From Paenibacillus sp. 1_12 (lineage in GTDB: Bacteria; Bacillota; Bacilli; Paenibacillales; NBRC-103111), in NCBI RefSeq assembly GCF_900114475.1, contig NZ_FOTE01000003.1, positions 248,001 through 312,000 on the forward strand: 64,000 nucleotides of DNA, given 5' to 3'. The notes beneath the pieces were generated by a model. It did no database searches, was not told the origin of the DNA, and saw only the letters and a program-made list of their open reading frames with translations. The position numbers and the translations under genes were made by a program. This document shows, piece after piece, positions 32,067-40,579 of the stretch (position 1 is its first letter; each line of letters starts with the position of its first letter).

Positions 32067-33489
32067 TAGAAAAATCGTAATCGCGGGAACCGGCAGCGGT
32101 GTCGGCAAAACCACACTAACCATTGGCTTGATGGCGGCTCTTCGGAATCTTGGTCATCAAGTTCAAGGATTTAAATGCGGACCGGATTATATCGATCCTA
32201 CCTTTCACACCGCTGTTACTGGACGCAGCTCACGAAATCTCGACAGCTACATGCTGTCTCACGATACCGTTAAGGAAATTTATACAAGAGCCAGTCATGA
32301 TGCGGATATTTCGATCATTGAAGGGGTCATGGGCTTCTACGATGGTAAAAATCCCAAAAATAACGAAGGCAGCACCGCAGAAATCAGCATGCTGCTTGAT
32401 GCACCGGTTCTGCTTATTGTGAACTGCCAGAGCATGGCGCGCAGCGCTGCTGCGATCGTCAAAGGTTTTCAATGTATGGAGCCGCGGGCACGAATTGTCG
32501 GTGTTATTGCCAACAGGGTAGGCAGTGCCAATCATCACCGGATTGTGAGTGATGCGATTGAGCAGGAATGCGGCATTCCCGTTCTTGGGTATTTGCTCCG
32601 AGACGATCAGATCTCGATGCCGGAGCGCCATCTTGGTCTCGTCCCTTCTATAGAGAGGGGAGAGCTGCAGCCGTTTTTTGACGGTTTGTCCACTTTGATT
32701 TCAAGCACCGTCGATGTTCAGCGGATTTGGGAGCTGGCAGAGTCTCCTGAAGTTGAGCTGTCGAAAGATAGCCCGCGAATGTTTATGCCAGCTGATAGCC
32801 TGCCTAAGCCTCAGGTTACGATTGCTGTTGCCAGAGATGCGGCTTTTAACTTTTACTATCAGGAAAACATCGATCTGCTTCAAGCCAATGGAGCCAATTG
32901 TATCTATTTCTCGCCTCTTGCTGGTGAGCCGCTTCCAGCAGATGTTCATGGTCTGTATCTTGGAGGTGGTTTCCCTGAGGAGTTTGCCGATATGCTGGCA
33001 GCAGATGAAGCGGAACCTGTACGCCGGTCGATTCGCGAAGCGATCTCTGAGGGGCTGCCTACACTGGCGGAATGCGGAGGATTCATGTATTTGACCGATT
33101 CAATCGAAAATACGAATGGTCAACATTATCCGATGCTGGGATTGATCCCTGGAACCGTTCGTATGCAGAAGAAGCTCGCTGCGTTGGGCTATCGGGAAAT
33201 AACCGGCACCGAAGGCAACTTCCTGCTTGGAGCTGCCGATAAGGCCAAAGGTCATGAGTTCCATTATTCTACGTTTCAGCCCAAGCTGGTAGAAAACGAA
33301 GACCCAGAGAAAGCACTGCGCCATGCTTATGTAACCAAAGGACTGCGCGGCACCAAGCCGGAAGGTTATTTGAGCGAGTCAGGCAATTTGGTCGCAGGAT
33401 ATACGCACATTCATTTTGCATCCGAACCAGCTTTAGCACAGCGGTGGGTGGAACAATGCAAGCAGTATAAGCAGCTTAAAGAACATTAA
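32059..33489 (+). CDS. cbiA: Cobyrinate a,c-diamide synthase
   Basis: 476 residues; overlaps cbiG by 8 bp. P-loop GTGSGVGKTTLTIGLMAAL near residue 7-25, FKCGPDYIDPTFHT, then a C-terminal class-I glutaminase-like domain with YLGGGFPEEFA and the nucleophile Cys ~338 in LAECGGFMYL. Amidates the a and c side chains of cobyrinic acid with glutamine and ATP. It is the last recognised corrin-pathway enzyme in the window; the later genes (cbiP, cbiB, cobU/S/T, adenosyltransferase) are not here. Confidence 0.95.
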   Translation: MADRKIVIAGTGSGVGKTTLTIGLMAALRNLGHQVQGFKCGPDYIDPTFHTAVTGRSSRNLDSYMLSHDTVKEIYTRASHDADISIIEGVMGFYDGKNPKNNEGSTAEISMLLDAPVLLIVNCQSMARSAAAIVKGFQCMEPRARIVGVIANRVGSANHHRIVSDAIEQECGIPVLGYLLRDDQISMPERHLGLVPSIERGELQPFFDGLSTLISSTVDVQRIWELAESPEVELSKDSPRMFMPADSLPKPQVTIAVARDAAFNFYYQENIDLLQANGANCIYFSPLAGEPLPADVHGLYLGGGFPEEFADMLAADEAEPVRRSIREAISEGLPTLAECGGFMYLTDSIENTNGQHYPMLGLIPGTVRMQKKLAALGYREITGTEGNFLLGAADKAKGHEFHYSTFQPKLVENEDPEKALRHAYVTKGLRGTKPEGYLSESGNLVAGYTHIHFASEPALAQRWVEQCKQYKQLKEH

Positions 33490-33521
33490 TGCACAAGCCA
33501 ACGAGAGGGGAATTATGAATC

Positions 33522-34082
33522 ATGACTGTTATGGAACTGCTGCTTAAGCGGCGTGCAACTCGAAATGTTCAAACCATTGAAATTGAAGATGAAAAAATCG
33601 ATGCCTTGCTCGAAGCTGCGGCATTAGCGCCAAACGACAGGTTGCGCGAGCCTTGGCATTTTTATGTGATTCGCGGTGAAGCGAAGCAGCGTTATGAGTC
33701 GCTGGCGCTTTCCTACTTGGAAGAGCGGTTTCCTACCAAGCCTAAACTTGTCGAGGAGTCTTTGAAGGTACTCACGGCAACACCACTTGTCATTGTAGTA
33801 ACATCCGATGTGATACCGAATGATCCTGCATCCTCCAAGGATAATGAATACGCCACAGCTTGCGCCATCCATTCGATGTGGCTTGCTGCAGGGGAGCTTG
33901 GACTGGGTTTTGTTTGGCGCACTCGCGGCATTGGTCTGGTGCATGACGAACGGATGCATGAGTTTATTGGTTCACCAGAAAATAAAAAGGTTATCGGTAC
34001 GGTATTTATTGGATATCCCATGGATGAACCTGCCGCGACTGCGCGGACGCCTCATCGCGATAAGACGACATTTGTACAATAG
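33522..34082 (+). CDS. Nitroreductase-family flavoprotein
   Basis: 186 residues with ATG after GAGAGGGG. KRRATRNVQ near the N-terminus (FMN phosphate contact), AALAPNDRLREPWHFYVI and the C-terminal GTVFIGYP fit the FMN-dependent nitroreductase fold (PF00881). It follows cbiA by 32 bp in the same direction. A flavoprotein at the 3' end of a cobalamin operon may reduce the corrin cobalt or be a BluB-like/CbiY-like accessory; the BluB-specific lid region is not evident. Substrate unknown. Confidence 0.8.
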   Translation: MTVMELLLKRRATRNVQTIEIEDEKIDALLEAAALAPNDRLREPWHFYVIRGEAKQRYESLALSYLEERFPTKPKLVEESLKVLTATPLVIVVTSDVIPNDPASSKDNEYATACAIHSMWLAAGELGLGFVWRTRGIGLVHDERMHEFIGSPENKKVIGTVFIGYPMDEPAATARTPHRDKTTFVQ

Positions 34083-34172
34083 GTACTTGCATCAAGGATT
34101 GGAGTACGGTTGGTAACCTGATCAACGATGCTCAACAGTTTCGGTGATGATTCATTCCAATCTTGGGTTAAG

Positions 34173-34212
34173 CCATAGAAGTTCGTGTCCATATTGTCGC
34201 GTGCTTCTATGG
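34173..34212 (+). terminator. Hairpin at the end of the cobalamin operon
   Basis: CCATAGAAG (34173-34181) pairs with CTTCTATGG (34204-34212), followed by TTTTAA. The 22-nt loop is long and the U-run short, so it is a moderate terminator candidate. Confidence 0.5.
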
Positions 34213-34223
34213 TTTTAACATTG

Positions 34224-34229
34224 TATAAT
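34224..34229 (+). promoter_or_regulatory. -10 box of the Thr/Pro-rich protein gene
   Basis: TATAAT at 34224-34229; a good -35 is not seen. Its position rules out ATG 34228 as a start codon for the following gene. Confidence 0.45.
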
Positions 34230-34257
34230 GCTTACAGATAGGAGTGGATTAACGGAA

Positions 34258-34809
34258 ATGAAGAAGCATTGGATTTTATGGGCAAGTGTGTGTGGAGTAG
34301 TAGTACTATCCGGTTCCATAATCTTATCAAACGACAAGATCATGAAAAGTGATGTGAATGCAAAACAACCGACGCCTGTAACTGTCCCAACCAAAGAAGC
34401 GACTAGGCCCGAATTGGGAGCTCCGCCGTCTGCCCCCTCTTCTCCGACAGCACCAACGGCAGCAAATACCTCGCCAGCCAACACAAAATCTAAGGCTTCT
34501 GAAACAAGTTCAACAGGAACACCAACATTGTCTACGAAGGCAGCACCAACGGAGAACAATAATGTACGAGCAACCGCTCCAACAGGACTCCCGAAAACGA
34601 ACGAAGCATCATCAACAACGACACCGACTAAAGCCCCAAATGCAACAGTAACTGCTCCGTCTAAAGTTCCGACAGTATCCCCAACGATGAACGTAACAAC
34701 ACCAGCTGCAGATGCAACTACAAACACAACAGCAACTTCCACAATCATAGCGCCAACTGTTCCTGTAGCTCCAGTAATCCCTTCGGCTCCCAAACATGAT
34801 CAACATTAA
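34258..34809 (+). CDS. Thr/Pro/Ala-rich secreted or membrane-anchored protein
   Basis: 183 residues from ATG 34258 (GGAGTGG ~11 bp upstream). A basic N-terminus and one hydrophobic segment (KKHWILWASVCGVVVLSGSI) form a signal peptide or anchor; the rest (~150 residues) is almost only Thr, Pro, Ala, Ser, Val and Asn, without folded-domain signs. Probably a surface spacer or wall-associated protein, perhaps glycosylated. No family recognised. Its low complexity also produces a long antisense frame, which I reject. Confidence 0.6.
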   Translation: MKKHWILWASVCGVVVLSGSIILSNDKIMKSDVNAKQPTPVTVPTKEATRPELGAPPSAPSSPTAPTAANTSPANTKSKASETSSTGTPTLSTKAAPTENNNVRATAPTGLPKTNEASSTTTPTKAPNATVTAPSKVPTVSPTMNVTTPAADATTNTTATSTIIAPTVPVAPVIPSAPKHDQH

Positions 34810-34832
34810 TATGAATAAGAGGTGAATAGGTA

Positions 34833-35402
34833 TTGTTAGATAAATCAGTACCTCACTACGATGTGATCATGAAACGGAGTGCGGGTATTCCCTTGCCTGA
34901 TACTATTTTACCTGAAGGATATACATTTGCTTGGTACATTCCAGGTAAAGAAGAACAATGGGCTGAGATCGAGGCATCTGTTGGTGAGTTCGAAAATACA
35001 GAACAAGGTCTTAATTACTTTCGGGATGAATATTTGCCTTTTGGTGACGAACTTAAACGGAGGCTATTGTTTATTCAGAATGAAGACAGTAAAGAGGTTG
35101 GGACAATCACAAGTTGGTGGAATCTAACGGGAGAAAGACGTGATCCCTCAATTCATTGGTTTGCTGTAAAAAAAGAATATCAAGGTATAGGACTTGGAAA
35201 GGCTTTAATTTCAAAATGTCTACATCAATTGCTGCTTTTGGAAGGCGACATAGATATATTTTTACATACGCAAACCTGGAGCTACAAAGCTATAGGACTG
35301 TATTTAAAAACTGGTTTTGAAATTCTTAAAGATGACAGTTTCGCTCATTACAAAAATGACTATGATAAAGCCCTGCCAATACTACAAACAAAACTGTATT
35401 AA
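34833..35402 (+). CDS. GNAT-family N-acetyltransferase
   Basis: 189 residues, TTG start with AAGAGGTG upstream. The GNAT acetyl-CoA motif A is WFAVKKEYQGIGLGKALISK (~108-127; QGIGLGK), with beta strand VGTITSWW before it and a C-terminal LYLKTGFEIL typical of motif B. Acceptor unknown. Confidence 0.85.
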   Translation: MLDKSVPHYDVIMKRSAGIPLPDTILPEGYTFAWYIPGKEEQWAEIEASVGEFENTEQGLNYFRDEYLPFGDELKRRLLFIQNEDSKEVGTITSWWNLTGERRDPSIHWFAVKKEYQGIGLGKALISKCLHQLLLLEGDIDIFLHTQTWSYKAIGLYLKTGFEILKDDSFAHYKNDYDKALPILQTKLY

Positions 35403-35471
35403 CCCAATCTGATCAAAATCCTAATATTGAATAAGCAACGTTAAGTATACAATTAGGTAGGTGATCTATCA

Positions 35472-35807
35472 TTGAAATCGAAAGATTCCCTCTTCGGTAT
35501 GATTGCATCCGTGGGATGTATAGTTCTGTGTGTCATTTTGTTGTTCGGGAATCCGTATTCAAATACGCCAGTGAGTAAAGGAACGTTTATCATCATTGTT
35601 ATGATGTTGATTCTTCCTGCATGTTTAGGCATTACTGCCTGGTTTTTGAGAAATCGTTTCTTAATGTATATGGTATTTGTGTGGTCTTTGCCTTATGGTC
35701 TTTATTTATCTGTCGCGTCAATTCCAAGTATTTGGAACCTGTTAAGTGTAATCCTTATTTTATATCTTGTCTCTGCCAAACGGATGAGCAAAAGCTACTC
35801 TGGTTAA
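35472..35807 (+). CDS. Small integral membrane protein
   Basis: 111 residues, TTG start behind AGGTAGGTGAT. Four hydrophobic segments (~8-27, 37-57, 62-80, 84-102) with short charged ends; no recognisable family. A terminator follows at 35872. Confidence 0.6.
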   Translation: MKSKDSLFGMIASVGCIVLCVILLFGNPYSNTPVSKGTFIIIVMMLILPACLGITAWFLRNRFLMYMVFVWSLPYGLYLSVASIPSIWNLLSVILILYLVSAKRMSKSYSG

Positions 35808-35871
35808 GGTGAGAACATTTTACTTTTATTCCCCTTTCTATTAACTAATGTTAGCATGAATGCAAGATCCT

Positions 35872-35895
35872 GCTGCCATTTTTGGCGGCTTTTTT
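35872..35895 (+). terminator. Rho-independent terminator
   Basis: GCTGCC, loop ATTTTT, GGCGGC followed by six T; 64 bp after the small membrane protein gene. Confidence 0.8.
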
Positions 35896-35997
35896 CTTAT
35901 TGTGTTTAATAGCAGCATGGTTAAATCGATAATAAAGGGAATGTTCTCTGTGTGTCGAACTAACACCCTTGAATTAGAAAAATGAGGAGGTCAGGTC

Positions 35998-36408
35998 ATG
36001 CAAGGGTATAACGTTATTATGATATACAGCAAAGATATGGACCAATTGCTCATGTGCAAACGTTTAAAAAATCCATATAAAGGATTAAGCAATTTAGTTG
36101 GTGGGAAAATCGAAAATGGAGAAACGGGTATTGAAGCTGCTTACAGAGAACTATTTGAAGAAACCAGCATTTCAAATGAGGATGTTAGTTTAAAACATTT
36201 AATGGATTTTACATATTATTTGCAGCATTGCTATGTTGAAGTATATGTTGGCAAATTAAAGTACGATGTAAGGGTCTCAGGGGATGAAAATGAATTATAC
36301 TGGTCTGATTTGAATCGTGATTTCTTTGACATGTCCTTATATGCAGGTGAAGGAAATATCGGGCATATGATCGAACAAGTCAGGTTGAGCAAAGATATAT
36401 TTCTTTGA
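35998..36408 (+). CDS. Nudix hydrolase
   Basis: 136 residues, ATG after GAGGAGG. Full Nudix box with the signature residues: GGKIENGETGIEAAYREL then FEETSI (~39-62; G-x5-E-x7-RE-x-x-EE-x-x-x). Similar in size and start (NVIMIYSKDMDQLLMCKR) to MutT-like 8-oxo-dGTP or NDP-sugar pyrophosphatases. Confidence 0.88.
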   Translation: MQGYNVIMIYSKDMDQLLMCKRLKNPYKGLSNLVGGKIENGETGIEAAYRELFEETSISNEDVSLKHLMDFTYYLQHCYVEVYVGKLKYDVRVSGDENELYWSDLNRDFFDMSLYAGEGNIGHMIEQVRLSKDIFL

Positions 36409-36491
36409 GTGTGTATGCTGAACCCCGAAACTAATTCCATTTATTGGTGTATACACGATTTTAAACGTAAAGATGAATACAGGGGGCTACT

Positions 36492-36926
36492 ATGTTGTCA
36501 AATAAGTCAATGGGTGCAGCGGCGGTCATACGGGATTCTGAAGGACGTATTCTCTTAGTAAAACACAGCTATGGGAAAAATAATTGGGAACTACCAGGGG
36601 GTAAATCTGAAAAGAATGAGTCAGCGCAGGAAACTGCGAAAAGAGAGGTACGGGAGGAAACAGGCCTTGAAGTCACAGTAGAGCAATTAACTGGCATTTA
36701 CTATGACCCCGACTATGATATGCATCATTTTGTTTTCATCTCAAATAACGATCGTAATCAAGAACCTCAGCCTAGTTCACCTGAGATTTTAGAATGTAAA
36801 TATTACTCGATAGATGATTTGCCCAAACCGATTAGTGACTTCACTTATAAACGTATACAGGAAGCTTTAAATCAGGATAGGAAGCAGCTATTCCACGTTA
36901 TAGGACCGAGACAATGGATGGAATAA
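36492..36926 (+). CDS. Nudix hydrolase
   Basis: 144 residues, ATG after CAGGGGG. Nudix box ELPGGKSEKNESAQETAKRE then VREETGLEV (~34-62) with all catalytic Glu present. N-terminal SMGAAAVIRDSEGRILLVKHSYG is the usual first strand pair. A second, distantly related Nudix gene 84 bp after the first; not an obvious tandem duplication because the sequences differ widely. Confidence 0.9.
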   Translation: MLSNKSMGAAAVIRDSEGRILLVKHSYGKNNWELPGGKSEKNESAQETAKREVREETGLEVTVEQLTGIYYDPDYDMHHFVFISNNDRNQEPQPSSPEILECKYYSIDDLPKPISDFTYKRIQEALNQDRKQLFHVIGPRQWME

Positions 36927-36972
36927 GGTGTGTCTAATAAAGCGTTGAACTTATGGATACTATAGTGCAATT

Positions 36973-37007
36973 CCGAGAGGGCTGTCGTTTGGCAGCCCTT
37001 CGCTCGG
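36973..37007 (+). terminator. Stem-loop after Nudix gene
   Basis: CCGAG + AGGGCTG (36973-36984), loop, CAGCCCT + CTCGG (36993-37007). A strong hairpin without a U-run. Confidence 0.5.
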
Positions 37008-37028
37008 CTAAAAGGCAGTTATTCCACA

Positions 37029-37070
37029 AGCGGCAGTCTAGGGCGATATGTTCTTGTCCTGACTGCCGCT
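37029..37070. terminator. Stem-loop between convergent Nudix and MFS genes
   Basis: AGCGGCAGTC (37029-37038) pairs perfectly with GACTGCCGCT (37061-37070); T-rich flank on the plus side (GTTTGTTTATTTT). Lies just past the 3' end of the leftward MFS gene and may serve both directions. Confidence 0.55.
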
Positions 37071-37084
37071 GTTTGTTTATTTTA

Positions 37085-38602
37085 TTAAGCTGCTTCTTTA
37101 ACGCCTGATTTCTGCTTCATTTTATCGAATCGGCCGGGACCAGACAGCACACCTGCCAGAACGCCGATAACGGCAAAGATGATGGCAATCATAAATCCGT
37201 GATTAATCGCCGTACCGAGGGAGTCACGCAAAAAGTCGCGAATTTCCTGAGGTATGCTTGCTGCTGCCCGGACTAACAACTCGGGATTAGCCAATGTATC
37301 GATTTTATCCGCGGGGATATGGTGAGCCTCCGATCCATCGCGAATCAATTGTGCTAATTGATTGTTAACGATGGTGGCTGTGAGGGTCGCTCCAAGAATA
37401 CCACCGATATTCCGCCAGAAGCCTACGATGGACGAGCTGATGCCGATATAACGGGGGTCAACACTATATGCGACGGCATTTTGTGCTACGCTCATCAACG
37501 GGCCAATCGCACCAAAACCAAGCATAACCATAAGGGAAATCATATAGATGGAGGAAGCGTCATGAGCAACTCTGGTGAGCAGAAAGGTAACGACGATTCC
37601 CATCAGCATGGATACGATGATCAAAGACCGGAATGAGAAACGCGTCTGCAGACCTCCGAATACAACAGCTCCAACCATTAGAGAGAACATCATCGGTGTC
37701 AGCAATCCATTGGAATTGGAGTTGCCAAGTACAGCTACGGAGAACATGGGCAAATAAGTAATGGCTGAGAACATAATGGCGCCTTGGCACAAGCAGGCAA
37801 TACTGGTACCGACAATCATACGATTGCGAAACAATTGCAGCGGCAGTATCGGTTCTTCAGCCTTTAGCTCGGTAAGGACAAATAGGATCGTTCCGATCAC
37901 AGCTGTCACAAATAAGCCGATAATTTGCCAAGATGCCCAAGGATAGCTTTTGCCGCCCCATTCCAAAGCCAACATCAGCGAAATCGTGGAAACAATCAAA
38001 AGGAAGGTGCCCAGATAATCGATTTTGGGTTTGCGGTCTGAACGTGATTCCTTCAAAGCGATCAGCAGTACGAGAAAGGATAAGGCTCCAAGCGGCACAT
38101 TTACGTAGAAGCACCAACGCCATCCCCAGTAATCCGACAACAGCGTGCCAATCTGTGGACCAGCAACCGATGAAATACCAAAAATGCCAGCAAATATACC
38201 AGAAAGCTTGGCGGCCTGCTTCGGATCAGCGAACATCGTGTAGATGATCGTAAAGCTGATGGGGAAGAGGGCTCCTGAACCGATTCCTTGCAGCGCGCGA
38301 AACCAGATTAACTGATCGATATTTTGCGCAAGCCCGCATAGGGCTGAACCGAGTAGGAAAATGGCAATACCAATTAAATAAAATCGTTTTCTACCGAATA
38401 AATCGGACATTTTTCCGAAAACAAGCATCGTACTGGTTGCGGCCAGCATATAGGCTGTGAATACCCAGCTCATTTTATCAAATCCGCCGATATCCTTAAT
38501 AATATGACTGACGGCAGCCGAGGTGATGGTATTATCTAGCGATGCCATCAATAGCCCAAGCGCCATAGCCAGCAAAATAAATCCGTTCGTCCGTTTATTC
38601 AT
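37085..38602 (-). CDS. MFS drug efflux transporter, DHA2 (EmrB/QacA) family
   Basis: 505 residues, 14 predicted membrane segments. MASLDNTITSAAVSHI in TM1 is the DHA2 motif (LDxTIVNVALP-like), GKMSDLFGRKRFYLIG is MFS motif A (~63-78), and the antiporter motif C-like GPQIGTLLSDYWGWRWCFYV (~148-167) is present. GGAGGG precedes the ATG. The start overlaps the end of the padR gene by 8 bp, so pump and regulator form one operon. Substrate unknown, likely a drug or toxic compound. Confidence 0.9.
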   Translation of the reverse strand: MNKRTNGFILLAMALGLLMASLDNTITSAAVSHIIKDIGGFDKMSWVFTAYMLAATSTMLVFGKMSDLFGRKRFYLIGIAIFLLGSALCGLAQNIDQLIWFRALQGIGSGALFPISFTIIYTMFADPKQAAKLSGIFAGIFGISSVAGPQIGTLLSDYWGWRWCFYVNVPLGALSFLVLLIALKESRSDRKPKIDYLGTFLLIVSTISLMLALEWGGKSYPWASWQIIGLFVTAVIGTILFVLTELKAEEPILPLQLFRNRMIVGTSIACLCQGAIMFSAITYLPMFSVAVLGNSNSNGLLTPMMFSLMVGAVVFGGLQTRFSFRSLIIVSMLMGIVVTFLLTRVAHDASSIYMISLMVMLGFGAIGPLMSVAQNAVAYSVDPRYIGISSSIVGFWRNIGGILGATLTATIVNNQLAQLIRDGSEAHHIPADKIDTLANPELLVRAAASIPQEIRDFLRDSLGTAINHGFMIAIIFAVIGVLAGVLSGPGRFDKMKQKSGVKEAA

Positions 38603-39140
38603 GTGATTTTCCCTCCATGGAGTCCATCATATGGAGTCGTGCAATGCCTTGTTGAAGTACCTGGACCTGGCTCCGCAAATTGCCGATGCCGATTTGGATA
38701 CAGATCTCCTGAGTAGGACTCATTCCAGAAGAAAAGCGCTTATAGTCGTTCTCCAAGTTGTGAAGCTCCGCCTGCGAGCGTTGCAAAGCATCGTTCATCC
38801 AACCCGTGACCATCTGTGGATCAGCCAATTCTCCAAAAATAAGACGCACCATGAAATCCGAACGAAGCACATTATCTTGAATGTCGCTTTGCAGATAGCT
38901 TTGAAACTTCACTCTTCCTGGCTCGGTAATCGAATACACATGCTTGTTAGGTTTTCCTTCCTGGAGAACACTTTCCTTTGTAATGAATCCTTCCTTCTCT
39001 AACTTGGCAAGTGTCGGGTAAATCGTACCGAAGCTCGCATCAAAAAAGTAAGAAAACAAATCCTCGAATTTCTTTTTGATGTCGTAACCTGATTTTGGTT
39101 CAACGGCTAAAATTCCAAGTATTACATCTTGACCTGTCAT
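38595..39140 (-). CDS. PadR-family transcriptional regulator
   Basis: 181 residues from ATG 39140 (TTG 39143 also possible; GGGAGG upstream serves either). The winged HTH is N-terminal (VILGILAVEPKSGYDIKKKF ... SFGTIYPTLAKLEKEGFITK), followed by a C-terminal helical vir_AT-type domain for dimerisation. It probably represses its own operon with the MFS pump and is released by the pump substrate; the promoter carries a matching palindrome. Confidence 0.92.
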   Translation of the reverse strand: MTGQDVILGILAVEPKSGYDIKKKFEDLFSYFFDASFGTIYPTLAKLEKEGFITKESVLQEGKPNKHVYSITEPGRVKFQSYLQSDIQDNVLRSDFMVRLIFGELADPQMVTGWMNDALQRSQAELHNLENDYKRFSSGMSPTQEICIQIGIGNLRSQVQVLQQGIARLHMMDSMEGKSHE

Positions 39141-39173
39141 CAATGATATGCCTCCCTAATTGCTAATAAATGT

Positions 39174-39203
39174 ATTATAAACGAATGATATATATCAAGT
39201 CAA
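39174..39203 (-). promoter_or_regulatory. padR-MFS promoter with palindrome
   Basis: On the minus strand: -35 TTGACT (39203-39198), 18-bp spacer, -10 TATAAT (39179-39174). The perfect palindrome TGATATATATCA (39186-39197) touches the -35 inside the spacer. A good place for PadR autorepression; no gene lies in the rest of 39204-39348. Confidence 0.65.
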
Positions 39204-39348
39204 TATATAGACAAACGATATAATATTAATTTTTTGTAAAATAATGATTGGAATTCTCACTGCTGTTCTTTGCGCTATACCACTTTTTGATGGATAATAG
39301 AAAGGTGAATTTGATAACGAGAATCGCAGCATAGAGAGGATGATAAGC

Positions 39349-40356
39349 ATGAGTCAAGCTTCAGTTCAAAGTGTTCTTTTTTATAATGAGCCTGCTATTC
39401 AATTGAATGCAGGAGGTTATCAAGCAGTTATCGTTCCGGGATTGGGTGCTAATGTGGTTGAACTCAGCCGTCCCGAAGAAGGCCTGAGTTTTTTGCGTAC
39501 TCCAGACACAATTGAACAGCTTCGTCAATCCGGTCAAAGATACGGGTTACCGCCTTTGTTCCCGCCCAATCGGATTGAAGGTGGGAAATTCTCTACACCT
39601 CATCGCAACTATAGCTTTCCTCTCAATAGCTCGGATGGAAAGGTGTTTATGCATGGGATTCTACATAAAAAACCGTGGCAGGTCCAGACATCTGGTGTTC
39701 GCGAGGATGGATCAGTCGAGGTTATCCTATTGATGAATATGAATCGCGATGGCGAGATGTATGCCTATTATCCGCATGAATTTACATATGAATTAACCTA
39801 CTTACTATCCGAAAAGGGACTGGAGCAGCATATCCGAATTGTGAATTTAAGCGATGAACCGATGCCTTTGGGTGTAGGCTTTCATACCGCATTTAAAGTC
39901 CCTTTCCATCACGAAGGACAGGAGCAGGATTACTTGCTGCAGGTATCCGTCGACAAGCAATGGGAGCTGACATCAGAGTTTCTGCCTACTGGGGTCTTAT
40001 TGCCGCTGAACGAAACCGACCGTGAGCTGCGTCATGAGGGTATTCGACCTACTGGCGAAGCTTATGCGAGTCATTTGACCGGGGGAGTTATACAACATAA
40101 CGGCTTGGACTTCTATGGTGCCGTTCTAACGGATAAGCAGCGTGAGATCAGCTTTATTTATGAGGTGGATCCAGCTTTTGGACACTGGACGATATGGAAT
40201 GATGACGGAACCAGCGGATTTATTTGTCCTGAACCTCAAACCTGGGCAATCAATGCGCCGAATATTTCTTTACCGGATGAAGCTACCGGATTCCAGATGC
40301 TGGCACCAAGAGCAGAATGGACCGCATCCAGCCGTATGTACGCAGAACACAAATAA
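39349..40356 (+). CDS. Aldose 1-epimerase family protein
   Basis: 335 residues from ATG 39349 (GAGAGG 9 bp upstream; ATG 39340 is too close). Galactose-mutarotase-like beta-sandwich: LPPLFPPNRIEGGKFSTPHR near 63-82, VFMHGILHKKPWQV (His ~100) and PMPLGVGFHTAFKVPF (~180-195, catalytic His), later WTIWNDDGTSGFICPEPQTW with the catalytic Glu. Interconverts anomers of a hexose or hexose phosphate, or binds a related sugar. Confidence 0.88.
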   Translation: MSQASVQSVLFYNEPAIQLNAGGYQAVIVPGLGANVVELSRPEEGLSFLRTPDTIEQLRQSGQRYGLPPLFPPNRIEGGKFSTPHRNYSFPLNSSDGKVFMHGILHKKPWQVQTSGVREDGSVEVILLMNMNRDGEMYAYYPHEFTYELTYLLSEKGLEQHIRIVNLSDEPMPLGVGFHTAFKVPFHHEGQEQDYLLQVSVDKQWELTSEFLPTGVLLPLNETDRELRHEGIRPTGEAYASHLTGGVIQHNGLDFYGAVLTDKQREISFIYEVDPAFGHWTIWNDDGTSGFICPEPQTWAINAPNISLPDEATGFQMLAPRAEWTASSRMYAEHK

Positions 40357-40466
40357 ACTCGGTTGATGCAGGATACTTACGAAGTCGAGTTTTTGCTGGG
40401 CAAAACTCTATCACTTCAGATTGAATTCGCTGTAGAAACAGGCTGTAACAACAGCCGCCTTGTATA

Positions 40467-40504
40467 CCGTCAAGGTACACCGACTTACCGTTGTGCCTTG
40501 ACGG
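40467..40504. other. Intergenic inverted repeat
   Basis: CCGTCAAGG (40467-40475) and CCTTGACGG (40496-40504) are perfect complements with a 20-nt loop and partial inner pairing (TACA/TGTG); no T-run. Lies between the epimerase and membrane hydrolase genes; a small open frame here lacks a ribosome-binding site. Confidence 0.5.
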
Positions 40505-40579
40505 ATCAGCGGATTAATCAACTGCGCTGTGATCCAAGGCAAGCCAAACACGGGGTATGAGAGGAGCTTGCTCTTAAGT

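Noticed and set aside
34215-34793. 192-codon Val/Gly/Ala-rich frame antisense to the Thr/Pro-rich protein
   Set aside because: Mirror of low-complexity ACN/CCN codons; the plus-strand frame has a signal peptide and ribosome-binding site.
40363-40560. 65-codon frame between the epimerase and the membrane hydrolase
   Set aside because: No ribosome-binding site and no family resemblance; overlaps an inverted repeat and the upstream region of the next gene.
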